Shown here: piece by piece, positions 15,734 through 23,451 of the stretch
Position numbering within the stretch: the first letter of the stretch is position 1
How the letters are laid out: every line of letters begins with the position of its first letter
NCBI GenBank assembly: GCA_030527425.1
Contig: JAUNAV010000004.1
Span: 1-34,963 of the forward strand
Direction of reading: 5' to 3'
From: Tissierellia bacterium
GTDB lineage: Bacteria > Bacillota > Clostridia > Tissierellales > Peptoniphilaceae
Length of the DNA stretch: 34,963 nucleotides
The notes under the pieces: generated by a model
Databases searched by the model: none
Told to the model about the DNA's origin: nothing
Seen by the model: only the letters and a program-made list of their open reading frames with translations
Translations under genes and position numbers: made by a program

Positions 15734-16897
15734 CTATGGTTTTTGAGTCTTATCTTCAATTCTTACTTCTCTCTTCTTAAGCATATAATTAGTAAATTCT
15801 CCTAAAAGCACATAAATGACTGAGAATAATGGTACAAATAATATCATGCCTAAAACACCATATAAGCTTGCTCCTACTGTTATTGCAACTAGAGTCCACA
15901 TAGAAGGAATTCCTATTTTATTTCCAACAATTAATGGATATGTTACATTGCTTTCTATTTGTTGAATTACCACTACAAATATGATAAATACAAGAGCTTG
16001 CATTGGATTTTCTATAAAAATCAATAATGCACCAATAGCCCCTCCTAAAAAAGGACCTAAAACTGGTATTAAATCAGTAAATCCAATTAAAACAGAAATC
16101 ATAGCTGCATAAGGTAATCTTAAAACTAGCATACCTATAAAACACATAATTCCAAGTATTGTTGCAATGGTCATCTGTCCTTGTAAAAATCCTGAGAATG
16201 ATTCATATGATACTGATGCAACATGATTTAGATAATCTGCAATTTTTTCTTTGAACAAAGAATAAAGCATTCTATTTGATTGGTATTTTAATTTATCTTT
16301 GCTTAATAAAACATAAATTGAAAATACTAAACCCAAAAGTATGTTTAGAAGTGAGCTAAATATAGTATTTAAAACTCCTCCAATCATAGAAAAAGACTGA
16401 GCTGATCCTTTTGTTACAAATCTAGCTGCAGTTTTCATAGCATTATTCCAATTTACATTGTCCATTTCATTTTCTAAAGTGTATCTAAGCCTATCAAATA
16501 CAGAATATTCTCTCATCTTTTCTATCACCATTTCAAAAAATACAGGTATTCTACTAAATAGTGAATTCATAGATTCAATTAATTGTGGAATGATTATATA
16601 TAGTAAGAATATGATGATTATAAATACCAGCAAATAACTTACAAGTATTGATATTGCATGTCTTATGCTCTTTCTTTTTTCCGATTTAATTACTTTTTTA
16701 AAAATCTTATCTTCTATAAAATTAAGCGGTAAATTAACTATAAAAGCTATGGCAAAACCAATTAAAAATGGCGTGAAAATGGAAATGGCCTTTGATAATA
16801 CGCCAGAGACATCCTTTAAATTCCATAGTATAAAAAATAATATTATTGATATTGTATAAACCTTTAATTTCTGTCTATAATTTTTATCTAATTTCAT
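15734..16897 (-). CDS. AI-2E family membrane protein (second of a tandem pair)
   Basis: 387 aa. N-terminal helices (about 12-32, 37-60 and 80-108), an amphipathic middle, and C-terminal helices containing the family signature DLIPVLGPFLGGAIGALLI and GNKIGIPSMWTLVAITVGASLYGVLGMILFVPLFSV. The AI-2E (TqsA/PerM/YdbI) family includes exporters of signalling molecules and Na+/H+ antiporters, so the name does not establish AI-2 transport. Its ATG overlaps the stop of the upstream paralogue (ATGA), with GGAGG four bases before. The gap to the peptidase/PII fusion downstream is 13 bases, implying one operon. Confidence 0.87.
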   Translation of the reverse strand: MKLDKNYRQKLKVYTISIILFFILWNLKDVSGVLSKAISIFTPFLIGFAIAFIVNLPLNFIEDKIFKKVIKSEKRKSIRHAISILVSYLLVFIIIIFLLYIIIPQLIESMNSLFSRIPVFFEMVIEKMREYSVFDRLRYTLENEMDNVNWNNAMKTAARFVTKGSAQSFSMIGGVLNTIFSSLLNILLGLVFSIYVLLSKDKLKYQSNRMLYSLFKEKIADYLNHVASVSYESFSGFLQGQMTIATILGIMCFIGMLVLRLPYAAMISVLIGFTDLIPVLGPFLGGAIGALLIFIENPMQALVFIIFVVVIQQIESNVTYPLIVGNKIGIPSMWTLVAITVGASLYGVLGMILFVPLFSVIYVLLGEFTNYMLKKREVRIEDKTQKP

Positions 16898-18039
16898 TTA
16901 TCCTCCAAATTTAAATTCTTTTCTTTTATTGTCTTATCTGTGTATTCTCCCATAAGTCTGTATACAATATTAAACAATGGAACAAAAAATAATATACCAA
17001 CTATTCCAAACAAAGATCCTCCAAGACTTACAGCTAGTAATGTCCATATAGCCGGTAGCCCCATTGAGCGTCCTGCAATCTTTGGAAATATAAAATTTCC
17101 ATCTAATTGTTGCAATACTAAAATAATAACAAGAAATATTATCGATTTTATCGGAGATGATATTACTATCATAACAAACCCAAAAGCCCCTCCAATAAAT
17201 GGTCCTACTATAGGAATAATATTTGTAAAACCAACAGCTACAGATATAACAGAAGCATATGGAATTTTAAAAATACTTGTAATTACAAAGCATAAAACAC
17301 CAATAATGAATGCATCAATAATTCTTCCTCCAATAAACTTTCTAAAGGAATCATTTGAAACTGAAAGAACATGCATTAATTTATCAGCATTTTTTTCATC
17401 TAAAAATGTGTAGATGATTTTTTTCATATGTCTTTGTAATTTTTCCTTTCCTGCAAGTGCATAAATGGAAAAAATAAATGCAAGTATGGTATTAAAAGTA
17501 GTAGAGAAGATAGTGCTTACTGTCTTTAATACCGATGAAATGGTCTCAATATTTCCAGTCTTTAAAAAACCATTAATAAATTCTATAACATCACTATATC
17601 CTACTGTATAGGAATGTCGATCAATTTTATAGCCTAATTCTTTTGTCATCTGATGTGATTTTAGCATATCAGACAAATACTTCATAAATGCAGGTAATTT
17701 TAAACGCATTGTCTGAACGGAAGTGATCACTTGTGGCATGACAAATAATATTATTATTGTAAGCGCACCAAGTACAATAATATAGCTTAAAATAATTGCA
17801 AATGCCCTTCTTAGCCTTTTATTTTTGACTTTTAAAAATAAAAATTCTTCGATTAGAACCATGGGCATATTTACCACATAGCTTATAACTAAGCCAAGCA
17901 AAAACGGCATGAGCATCCATAAAAATTTAACTATTGATTGCATTACACTTGAAAAATTCATAAAAAAGAAAAATATTAAAAGTGCAATAACAATTAATCT
18001 TATTATCATTCTTTCTAAATATTTGGTATTCTTGTTCAT
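16894..18039 (-). CDS. AI-2E family membrane protein (first of a tandem pair)
   Basis: 381 aa from ATG 18039, which has AGAGGG five bases upstream; the GTG at 18045 would lie inside that site. Same layout as its neighbour, with signature NIIPIVGPFIGGAFGFVMIV and SMGLPAIWTLLAVSLGGSLFGIVGILFFVPLF. The two proteins are alike along their whole length but clearly diverged, so the duplication is old; they may form a heteromer or handle different substrates. First gene of the three-gene operon; a TGCTATAAT extended -10 lies at 18061-18069. Confidence 0.87.
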   Translation of the reverse strand: MNKNTKYLERMIIRLIVIALLIFFFFMNFSSVMQSIVKFLWMLMPFLLGLVISYVVNMPMVLIEEFLFLKVKNKRLRRAFAIILSYIIVLGALTIIILFVMPQVITSVQTMRLKLPAFMKYLSDMLKSHQMTKELGYKIDRHSYTVGYSDVIEFINGFLKTGNIETISSVLKTVSTIFSTTFNTILAFIFSIYALAGKEKLQRHMKKIIYTFLDEKNADKLMHVLSVSNDSFRKFIGGRIIDAFIIGVLCFVITSIFKIPYASVISVAVGFTNIIPIVGPFIGGAFGFVMIVISSPIKSIIFLVIILVLQQLDGNFIFPKIAGRSMGLPAIWTLLAVSLGGSLFGIVGILFFVPLFNIVYRLMGEYTDKTIKEKNLNLEDK

Positions 18040-18060
18040 ATTCACCCTCTTTTATTAAGT

Positions 18061-18069
18061 ATTATAGCA
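18061..18069 (-). promoter_or_regulatory. Extended -10 promoter of the AI-2E operon
   Basis: TGCTATAAT on the minus strand, about 22 bases before ATG 18039; no good -35 box. Confidence 0.45.
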
Positions 18070-18196
18070 TAAATTAAAAGATTAAATATGGCATATTTTT
18101 AAATAAATAAGATTTTTATTTTATTAATTTTGTTTTTTTATTTATGTTTAAATATGATAGTAATAACATGAGATAAGTAAGCATTATTAAATTTAC

Positions 18197-18231
18197 AAAA
18201 AAAGTAACTGGCATTACGCCAATCACTTTTA
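18197..18231 (-). terminator. Terminator after the surface protein remnant
   Basis: AAAAGT...TGGC pairs with GCCA...ACTTTT around loop ATTAC, with two internal mismatches. T7 follows on the minus strand. Confidence 0.65.
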
Positions 18232-18267
18232 TTTTTTTGCAAATTTTATTATAGGAACCTTATTTAA

Positions 18268-18904
18268 CTATTTTTTTCTTCTTTTTGAAGTAAATAGTCC
18301 TGCAAATGATGCTAATAATCCTGCTTCAGCTGCAAAAATTGATCCTACACCAGTTTTTGGATTTGTTGAATTACTATTATTAGCTCTTTCAACATTAGCT
18401 TTCTTGCTTTCTCTATTGTTATTTTTTAGTGGTGTGTGTTTTCTTACCATTTTCAACAACAGGAATTTCTGGAGTCTTTGGCTCATCATTGTCATCGTCT
18501 GATGGATCTTCTGGATCTGTTTGTGTTCCAGTTTCTGTTGTTTCTGGTTTTTCAGGAACTTTGCAAGTATCGCCATTGTCTTTATAAACAACAACTTTAT
18601 TATCGCCATCTACAATAAATGTCTTAGTTTCTTGATTCTTAATTATTGTATATGTCTTGCCGTCCTTTTCGATTGTTGAATCATTATTTAATTCAATTTC
18701 TGTTCCAACTTTACCCTTTCCTATCTTCTTGCTGATCTCATTACCATTTTGATCAACATAAACTATAGTAACTTCTTTTTCTACTTCTTCTTTTGGTGCT
18801 TCTTTTTCTTTGTATACAATAATTACTTTGCTTTCACCAGGTACTACTGTAATCTTGTCTTCGCCGTATACTTTTTCGTATTCTTTTCCATTTTCTGTAA
18901 TTGT
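18268..18904 (-). pseudogene. Remnant of a sortase-anchored surface protein with MucBP-like repeats
   Basis: Minus frame 18904-18419 is open for about 161 codons but has no start codon (a TAA at 18905-18907 precedes it directly). It encodes MucBP-like modules: ITENGKEYEKVYGEDKI...VIIVYKEKE, then VTIVYVDQNGNEISKKI...VVVYKDNG. A Pro/Asp/Thr-rich wall spacer (PEKPETTETGTQTDPEDP) follows. It stops at 18419-18421, just after an A6 run (18422-18427). Removing one A would continue it into the overlapping frame, which encodes the anchor: NPKTG sorting motif, hydrophobic stretch SIFAAEAGLLASFAGLF, basic tail TSKRRKK, stop 18268. The gene thus lacks its signal peptide and N-terminus and has a frameshift before the anchor. 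The intact parent was probably an adhesin. Confidence 0.75.
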
Positions 18905-19009
18905 TTAAAGACCATATCAAATGTTCTTTAAAATTTTTTTGAATTTTCAATGATAAATACAAACATTTATATACAAAAACGAAAAAATAAGAATAATAAA
19001 ATAGATAAT

Positions 19010-19038
19010 AAAAAAGACATCGAATCTACTTCGATGTC
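19010..19038 (-). terminator. Terminator of the Apf-like gene
   Basis: GACATCGAA (19016-19024), loop, TTCGATGTC (19030-19038); T6 follows on the minus strand. Confidence 0.85.
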
Positions 19039-19063
19039 AGAAATTTTTACTAGATATTTAATT

Positions 19064-19900
19064 TTAATACCAACCATTAGCATTCCAGAATGCAAGTGCA
19101 TTATCCCATGAACCATATCTATTTGCTACATATTGATCAGCTACTCTCTCTTGATTTTCAGCAGAGTAATCTCCATTTAAATATGAGCTTGATAATTGGT
19201 AACGACCAATGTATTGACCATTTCTAGCAGAATATGATCCACCTGATTCTCTTTGTGCTATGATTTCTTTAGCGCTTGATGAGCTACCTACATATGATGA
19301 ATTGTCATATGAGTTGTCATAAGAATTATCATATGAAGTATCGCTATATGAGTATGAATCATCATAGTAATTATCATTTGATGCATAAGAATTATCATAA
19401 GATTCATTAGCAGAAGCGCTATTAGTATTTGCTACTTCATTAGAAGGAAGATCTAAAAGTGTTCTGTATACATAGCCTTCTTTGTCTTCAAATTTAACTT
19501 TTACATAGTCATTATTAGCTGAATCTAAAACTTCAACTACATCTCCTTCTTGAAGAACATCTAAAATTTCTGAATCTATAGTATCTTTTGATCTAAGATT
19601 TGCAGGTGAAATTACTTTAACTTCATCAATTACATTAAACCAGATTGTTCCAACATAAGCATCTTTTCCATTAAAGTCAATTTCAAACCAACCATCTTTT
19701 TCACCTTTGATCTCATAAGGCGTTTTATCGTCGATTAAACCTATTATATTGTCTGATTCAGATGCTTCACTTCTTACATTAACGGCACTTGCTTTATTTT
19801 CATTTAATACAAGTTTTGAAGCCTCTGATTTATTGTTTATAGAAAACACTGTTGGCACTACCAAAGCAGCAACCAAAGCATATTTTTTGAATTTTGTCAT
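19064..19900 (-). CDS. Secreted SH3-domain protein with Apf/transglycosylase-like C-terminus
   Basis: 278 aa from ATG 19900 (AAGGAG ten bases upstream); an upstream ATG at 19939 has no ribosome binding site. Order: signal peptide 1-27 (MTKFKKYALVAALVVPTVFS...SEA), two bacterial SH3 repeats (about 36-92 with AVNVRSEASESDNIIGLI, and 95-150 with PANLRSKDTIDSEILDVL), a Ser/Tyr/Asp/Asn linker 160-208 with SYDN repeats, and a 70-residue C-terminal domain AQRESGGSYSARNGQYIGRYQLSSSYLNGDYS...RYGSWDNALAFWNANGWY. That domain is like lactobacillar aggregation-promoting factors and staphylococcal SceD/IsaA; Glu218 in RESGG is the likely catalytic acid of a lysozyme-like fold. It probably cuts or binds peptidoglycan. 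A WalR-type box lies upstream. Confidence 0.87.
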   Translation of the reverse strand: MTKFKKYALVAALVVPTVFSINNKSEASKLVLNENKASAVNVRSEASESDNIIGLIDDKTPYEIKGEKDGWFEIDFNGKDAYVGTIWFNVIDEVKVISPANLRSKDTIDSEILDVLQEGDVVEVLDSANNDYVKVKFEDKEGYVYRTLLDLPSNEVANTNSASANESYDNSYASNDNYYDDSYSYSDTSYDNSYDNSYDNSSYVGSSSSAKEIIAQRESGGSYSARNGQYIGRYQLSSSYLNGDYSAENQERVADQYVANRYGSWDNALAFWNANGWY

Positions 19901-19987
19901 AATTGTTACACTCCTTACAATTTTTACTTTTATATTCATTGAATTTTCAACATTCTAATTTTCGATCGTAATCATTTTGTAATAAAG

Positions 19988-20004
19988 GTTACAAAAAGAT
20001 TACA
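19988..20004 (-). promoter_or_regulatory. WalR (YycF)-type box upstream of the Apf-like gene
   Basis: The minus strand reads TGTAAT-CTTTT-TGTAAC, an exact match to the published pattern TGTWAH-N5-TGTWAH for the cell-wall regulator WalR. A third TGTAAT occurs eight bases further upstream. The box is about 90 bases before ATG 19900. Confidence 0.5.
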
Positions 20005-20105
20005 ACTGATCGATTACATTGATTATATTACTGTCTAAATATGTGGTAATTATGTGTTTTTTAGATATTATGAGCCAATGGGGATTTTTTTGTAAATTAT
20101 AAAAA

Positions 20106-20134
20106 TAAAAAAAGAAGGCCTCTTAAAAGCCTTC
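20106..20134 (-). terminator. Terminator of the small secreted protein gene
   Basis: GAAGGC (20114-20119) pairs with GCCTTC (20129-20134), with partial pairing inside. T7 follows on the minus strand. Confidence 0.75.
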
Positions 20135-20142
20135 ATATTATA

Positions 20143-20634
20143 CTATTTATAGTAATAAACAATATCATAATGATATCCAATTCTTTGATTTATATTTACT
20201 TCTTTTTTTATATTCTTATTAAAAAAATGAAAATCAACGTCAAGTTTTATTTTATTATAGATGATTTTTTGTCTAAGTTCTGCTCTTTCTACTTCTTTGT
20301 CTTTATATTTTTCAGCTACAACAATTTTAATTTTTCTATCTTTCTTTTTAAGTTTTTCTTGATCAGCAAAATCTGAAAGGGATATTTCAATTTCTGGTTC
20401 TCCGGATACTGCTTGTTCGCTTTTTTTGTCATATGCATGTTTCATTTTATTAATTTTTATTGATACAAAATCTTTATTACTTGATAATTTATCTATGAAG
20501 TTTGTAGTGTCTTCTAAATATTCTTCTTTATAATATGTATCAAAGCTCTTAACTATTTCAGAATCATTTGCTTTAGCGCAGTCATATAAGCATATACTAG
20601 TCAAAAGTGAAAGCAAAAAAATTATCTTACGCAT
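20143..20634 (-). CDS. Small secreted protein of unknown function, probably iron-regulated
   Basis: 163 aa. Signal peptide MRKIIFLLSLLTSICLYDCAKA, with a good signal-peptidase-I site (AKA, residues 20-22). The Cys19 context LYDC is a poor lipobox because Asp sits at -1, so release is more likely than lipid anchoring. The mature protein is very rich in Lys, Glu, Asp and Tyr, with alternating beta-like stretches (EPEIEISLSD, RKIKIVVAEKY, NKIKLDVDFHFF) and no family I recognise. AAGGAG stands six bases before ATG. Strong promoter TTGACA-17-TATTAA abuts a 16/19 Fur-like box, which suggests expression under iron limitation. Single gene, divergent from thiN. Confidence 0.7.
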   Translation of the reverse strand: MRKIIFLLSLLTSICLYDCAKANDSEIVKSFDTYYKEEYLEDTTNFIDKLSSNKDFVSIKINKMKHAYDKKSEQAVSGEPEIEISLSDFADQEKLKKKDRKIKIVVAEKYKDKEVERAELRQKIIYNKIKLDVDFHFFNKNIKKEVNINQRIGYHYDIVYYYK

Positions 20635-20654
20635 GATTTTCTCCTTTTATTTTA

Positions 20655-20683
20655 TTAATAGCACAAACTTTTCTAAATGTCAA
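20655..20683 (-). promoter_or_regulatory. Promoter of the small secreted protein gene
   Basis: TTGACA (20678-20683), 17-base spacer, TATTAA (20655-20660) on the minus strand. Confidence 0.7.
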
Positions 20684-20702
20684 TATAATGATTATCAATT
20701 TC
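20684..20702 (-). promoter_or_regulatory. Fur-like box GAAATTGATAATCATTATA
   Basis: It matches the Fur consensus GATAATGATAATCATTATC at 16 of 19 positions, including the whole central TGATAATCATTAT. It sits directly upstream of the TTGACA box of the secreted protein gene and about 10 bases upstream of the weak thiN promoter. Confidence 0.55.
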
Positions 20703-20710
20703 AACGTTTG

Positions 20711-20739
20711 TTTTAAACTTTTCTTCTTTATGATACAAT
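20711..20739 (+). promoter_or_regulatory. Promoter of thiN
   Basis: TTTTAA (20711-20716), 17-base spacer, TACAAT (20734-20739); weak -35. The leader of about 10 bases leaves no room for a TPP riboswitch. Confidence 0.45.
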
Positions 20740-20755
20740 CACTAAAGGAGGTTAT

Positions 20756-21595
20756 ATGTCTGGTATTTGTTATATTGTAGGTGCTAGTCCTTTTGGATCA
20801 TTATCATTTTCTCCAGATGAAGATGACCTTGTCATTGCAGCAGATGCTGGCTTTAAGTATTTAATTGACAAAAAAATTAAACCTGATGTGATTGTTGGAG
20901 ACTTTGATACGCTAAATTTGCCTGATGATCTTAAAGGCATTAAGCTTAAAAAATTAAAAGATACAAGTGATCTCTATGAGGCATTGGATATAGCTTTTAA
21001 AAAGGGATTTAAAAAATGCTATGTCTACAAGGCTCTTGGTGGCAGAATTAGCCATACTCTTGCTAATATTTCTCATATGATGTATTTTTTTAAAAAAGGT
21101 GTTGATGTTCATCTCTTCAATGATGATATTGAAATATTCGGTATCGATTCTAATTATTGCTTTGAAGATTATAGTTTTAACTATATATCGATCTTCCCTT
21201 TTACTGAAAGTGCTAATATTAGCATCGAAAATTTAAAATATGAACTTAAAGATCATGAACTAAAAAAAGATATAGCTCTTGGTCTAAGCAATGAGTTTAT
21301 CGGTCTTAGGGCTAAAATTTATGTCAATTCTGGTTCTTTAATAATTGTAAAAGAAAAAAGGGATGAAGCTATTTTAAAAATTATTGATGAGAGAAAATTT
21401 CTCCTTATAAATAAATATTTTAAAGATAAAAATGTAGATAAAGATTTGGATCTATGGATTTATCAAAAAAAAGATAGCATAAAAGCTTTAATTCTTTCAA
21501 AAAAAAGTGAAATTATATATACCATTGGAGATGGTAATTATAAAGAGGATTTGATTGAATATATTAAATATCATTATGAAAACAAAAAATTTTAA
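20756..21595 (+). CDS. thiN: Thiamine pyrophosphokinase with a C-terminal extension
   Basis: 279 aa; usual length is about 210-220. The catalytic domain is recognisable from AADAGFKYL (28-36), DVIVGDFDTL (44-53), KDTSDLYEALD (68-78), and GGRISHTLAN (95-104). The thiamine-binding beta domain (about 140-200) has YISIFPFTESANISIENLKYEL and LGLSNEF. It converts thiamine and ATP to thiamine pyrophosphate, the cofactor korAB needs. The position usually Asp in GGRxDH is Ser99, and the usual DFDS is DFDT, so activity may be altered. Residues about 203-279 form a Lys/Asp/Ile-rich tail I cannot assign. AAAGGAGG precedes ATG. Confidence 0.87.
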   Translation: MSGICYIVGASPFGSLSFSPDEDDLVIAADAGFKYLIDKKIKPDVIVGDFDTLNLPDDLKGIKLKKLKDTSDLYEALDIAFKKGFKKCYVYKALGGRISHTLANISHMMYFFKKGVDVHLFNDDIEIFGIDSNYCFEDYSFNYISIFPFTESANISIENLKYELKDHELKKDIALGLSNEFIGLRAKIYVNSGSLIIVKEKRDEAILKIIDERKFLLINKYFKDKNVDKDLDLWIYQKKDSIKALILSKKSEIIYTIGDGNYKEDLIEYIKYHYENKKF

Positions 21596-21625
21596 TTCTT
21601 TTCTTTTAAAATAAAGAAAATACAA

Positions 21626-21645
21626 AAGCAGGCTTACGCCTGCTT
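21626..21645. terminator. Hairpin between convergent thiN and aldo/keto reductase genes
   Basis: AAGCAGGC (21626-21633), loop TTAC, GCCTGCTT (21638-21645). The T runs on both sides are short, so it probably serves both genes. Confidence 0.7.
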
Positions 21646-21648
21646 GAT

Positions 21649-22560
21649 TTATATTATCTTGTTTCCTGCTGCTTCATAGATTTCATACCATTCTTTTCTG
21701 GTAAGTTTTATATCAGCACCCTTTATAACTTCTAATAATCTATCGGTATTGGTAGTGCCTGCAATTGTTTGAATTCCTTGTGGCATTCTCGTTATCCATG
21801 CGCTTACAATTGAATTTTTTCCTACTTCATATTTTTTTGCAAGCTCTTCTAGTTTTTCATTTAATTTTTCATATTTAGGGCTATCTACAAAGGTATCTTC
21901 CATAAAGCCGTATTGATATGGACTCCAAGCTTGTATTCTAATATTATTTAAATTTGAATAATCTAAAATTTCTCCATCCATATCCCTTGCATTTTCATAT
22001 GGTGTATTTGTAAGTATGGAATGGGTAATCATCGTGCAATGGGCTGGTGAAAATTGCAATTGGTTAAATCTTATTTTTTCATCTAGTCCATTTTTAAGTA
22101 ATTTGACTTTCATACTATTAAAATTACTTACACCAAAATACTTTACAAGGCCTTCTTTTTTTAGTTGATTAAAAGCTTCGTTTACCTCAAAAACTTCCAT
22201 TAAGGCATCTGGTCTGTGTAGCAATAAGACATCTAAATAGTCAGTGTTTAAAGCTTTAAGGCTCTCTTTAACCGAATTTAATATATGCTCTTTTGAAAAA
22301 TCATAAATGCCTTTTGTAATGCCGCATTTGGACTGTATTATCATCTTTTCTCTAAGCGATGGATTTTCCTTTAGAAAATCTCCAAAGACCTCCTGCGCTT
22401 TGCCATCGGCATAAATATCTGCATGATCAAAATAATTTATTCCATTGTCCAGTGCTGTTTTAATATGTGTGTCAAATTCATTTTTACTAAGTTCAGTATA
22501 GCGCATACAGCCTGCTACTATAGTTGAAATTTTCTTATCTTTTAAATCTAAATACTTCAT
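21649..22560 (-). CDS. Aldo/keto reductase, YdhF-like
   Basis: 303 aa from ATG 22560, with GAGGAG upstream; the alternative start at 22572 is TTG inside msrB. The full catalytic tetrad is present: Asp45 and Tyr50 in YFDHADIY, Lys78 in IIQSKCG, His115 in LLLHRPD. LLLHRPDALM and FGVSNFNSMKVKLL resemble Escherichia coli YdhF. NAD(P)H-dependent reductase of aldehydes or ketones in the cytosol; substrate unknown. It starts one base after the msrB stop, as third gene of an operon with a thioesterase and msrB, and so is perhaps part of an oxidative or electrophile stress response. Confidence 0.88.
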   Translation of the reverse strand: MKYLDLKDKKISTIVAGCMRYTELSKNEFDTHIKTALDNGINYFDHADIYADGKAQEVFGDFLKENPSLREKMIIQSKCGITKGIYDFSKEHILNSVKESLKALNTDYLDVLLLHRPDALMEVFEVNEAFNQLKKEGLVKYFGVSNFNSMKVKLLKNGLDEKIRFNQLQFSPAHCTMITHSILTNTPYENARDMDGEILDYSNLNNIRIQAWSPYQYGFMEDTFVDSPKYEKLNEKLEELAKKYEVGKNSIVSAWITRMPQGIQTIAGTTNTDRLLEVIKGADIKLTRKEWYEIYEAAGNKII

Positions 22561-22561
22561 T

Positions 22562-23026
22562 TTACTCCTCAAATATTTTTAGTAGGTATCCATAACCTTC
22601 TTCTTCCATTTTCTCTTTTGGTATAAATTTAAGCGATGATCCATTAATACAATATCTAAGTCCTCCTTTATCAAATGGTCCATCGTTAAAGACATGTCCT
22701 AAATGGCTATCACCCCTTTTGCTTCTTACCTCAGTTCTTATCATTGAATGAGATGTATCCTCATATTCTGCAATCAATTTTTCATCAATTGGTTTTGTAA
22801 ATGATGGCCATCCGCAGCCGGCATCATACTTATCTTTTGAACTAAATAATGGCTGTTTTGTGACTATATCAACATATATGCCTTCTTTATCCAATTTATC
22901 ATATTCATGAGAAAAAGCTCTGTCTGTCGCACTATTTTGTGTGACATTGTATTGATCTCTAGTCAATTTTTCTCTTAATTCTTTCTCATCCATCTTTTTA
23001 TATTTTTTATCGAATAATTCTTCCAT
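22562..23026 (-). CDS. msrB: Peptide-methionine (R)-S-oxide reductase
   Basis: 154 aa, complete MsrB fold. [10 protein letters not shown] (71-80), [21 protein letters not shown] (97-117) and [13 protein letters not shown] with catalytic Cys126. The CxxC pairs that bind zinc in many MsrB proteins are absent, placing it in the zinc-free group like the MsrB half of streptococcal MsrAB; no MsrA domain is attached. It repairs methionine-R-sulfoxide in proteins after oxidative damage. AGGTGAGG precedes ATG, four bases after the thioesterase stop; the downstream reductase begins at its stop. Confidence 0.93.
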   Translation of the reverse strand: MEELFDKKYKKMDEKELREKLTRDQYNVTQNSATDRAFSHEYDKLDKEGIYVDIVTKQPLFSSKDKYDAGCGWPSFTKPIDEKLIAEYEDTSHSMIRTEVRSKRGDSHLGHVFNDGPFDKGGLRYCINGSSLKFIPKEKMEEEGYGYLLKIFEE

Positions 23027-23030
23027 ATCC

Positions 23031-23390
23031 TCACCTTCTTAGTGTGTAATAAGTAAAGGTGCCATGCGCCTTTAAATTCTCTTTGTCATCAAAAATTTCC
23101 ACTGAATAAACCGATATTGTCTTTCCTCTTTTTATCTTTTTGGCATATGCATAAAGAAATTCGCCTTCTAAAACAGGTTTTAAAAAATCAAAAGAACTAT
23201 TTAAGGTAGTAGCACCATTGTTACCAAAGTTGGCACAAACTCCTGTTGCAGTATCTGCCAATGTAAAAAGAACGCCACCATGAATTGCATTTATTCCATT
23301 ATAAAAGTAATCTCTTACTTTCATCTTAACTTCTGATTTTTCCTCGTTTCTATAGACAATATCCATTCCCATGCTATCTGTAAAATCCAT
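23031..23390 (-). CDS. PaaI-like hotdog thioesterase
   Basis: 119 aa from ATG 23390, which has AAAGGG six bases upstream; an ATG 15 bases earlier coincides with a TATAAT-like -10 and is unlikely. Hotdog fold with [24 protein letters not shown], the HGG-x-DT pattern of PaaI/YdiI-type acyl-CoA thioesterases (the Asp of LADT is the expected catalytic acid). It would hydrolyse a cytosolic acyl-CoA or aryl-CoA; substrate unknown. First gene of the operon with msrB and the aldo/keto reductase, placed just after the ZIP gene's terminator. Confidence 0.85.
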   Translation of the reverse strand: MDFTDSMGMDIVYRNEEKSEVKMKVRDYFYNGINAIHGGVLFTLADTATGVCANFGNNGATTLNSSFDFLKPVLEGEFLYAYAKKIKRGKTISVYSVEIFDDKENLKAHGTFTYYTLRR

Positions 23391-23419
23391 ACTAATCCCT
23401 TTCATTATATTTATACCCT

Positions 23420-23450
23420 AAAAAAGCGACTATCTTAACAGATAATCGCT
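23420..23450 (-). terminator. Terminator of the malQ-glgP-ZIP operon
   Basis: AGCGACTATCT (23425-23435) pairs with AGATAATCGCT (23440-23450), with one G-T pair and loop TAAC. T6 follows on the minus strand. Confidence 0.8.
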
Positions 23451-23451
23451 A

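Noticed and set aside
15721..15759. Longer N-terminus of the peptidase/PII fusion from TTG 15759
   Set aside because: There is no ribosome binding site before it, it overlaps the previous gene, and AGGAG lies inside the extension just before GTG 15720.
16940..17413. 157-codon open frame on the plus strand inside the first AI-2E gene
   Set aside because: It lies wholly antisense to a clear membrane protein gene, is rich in Asn/Ile/Pro from reverse-strand codons and has no ribosome binding site.
20635..20755. TPP riboswitch upstream of thiN
   Set aside because: No CUGAGA or other thi-box core is seen, and the predicted leader is about 10 bases long.
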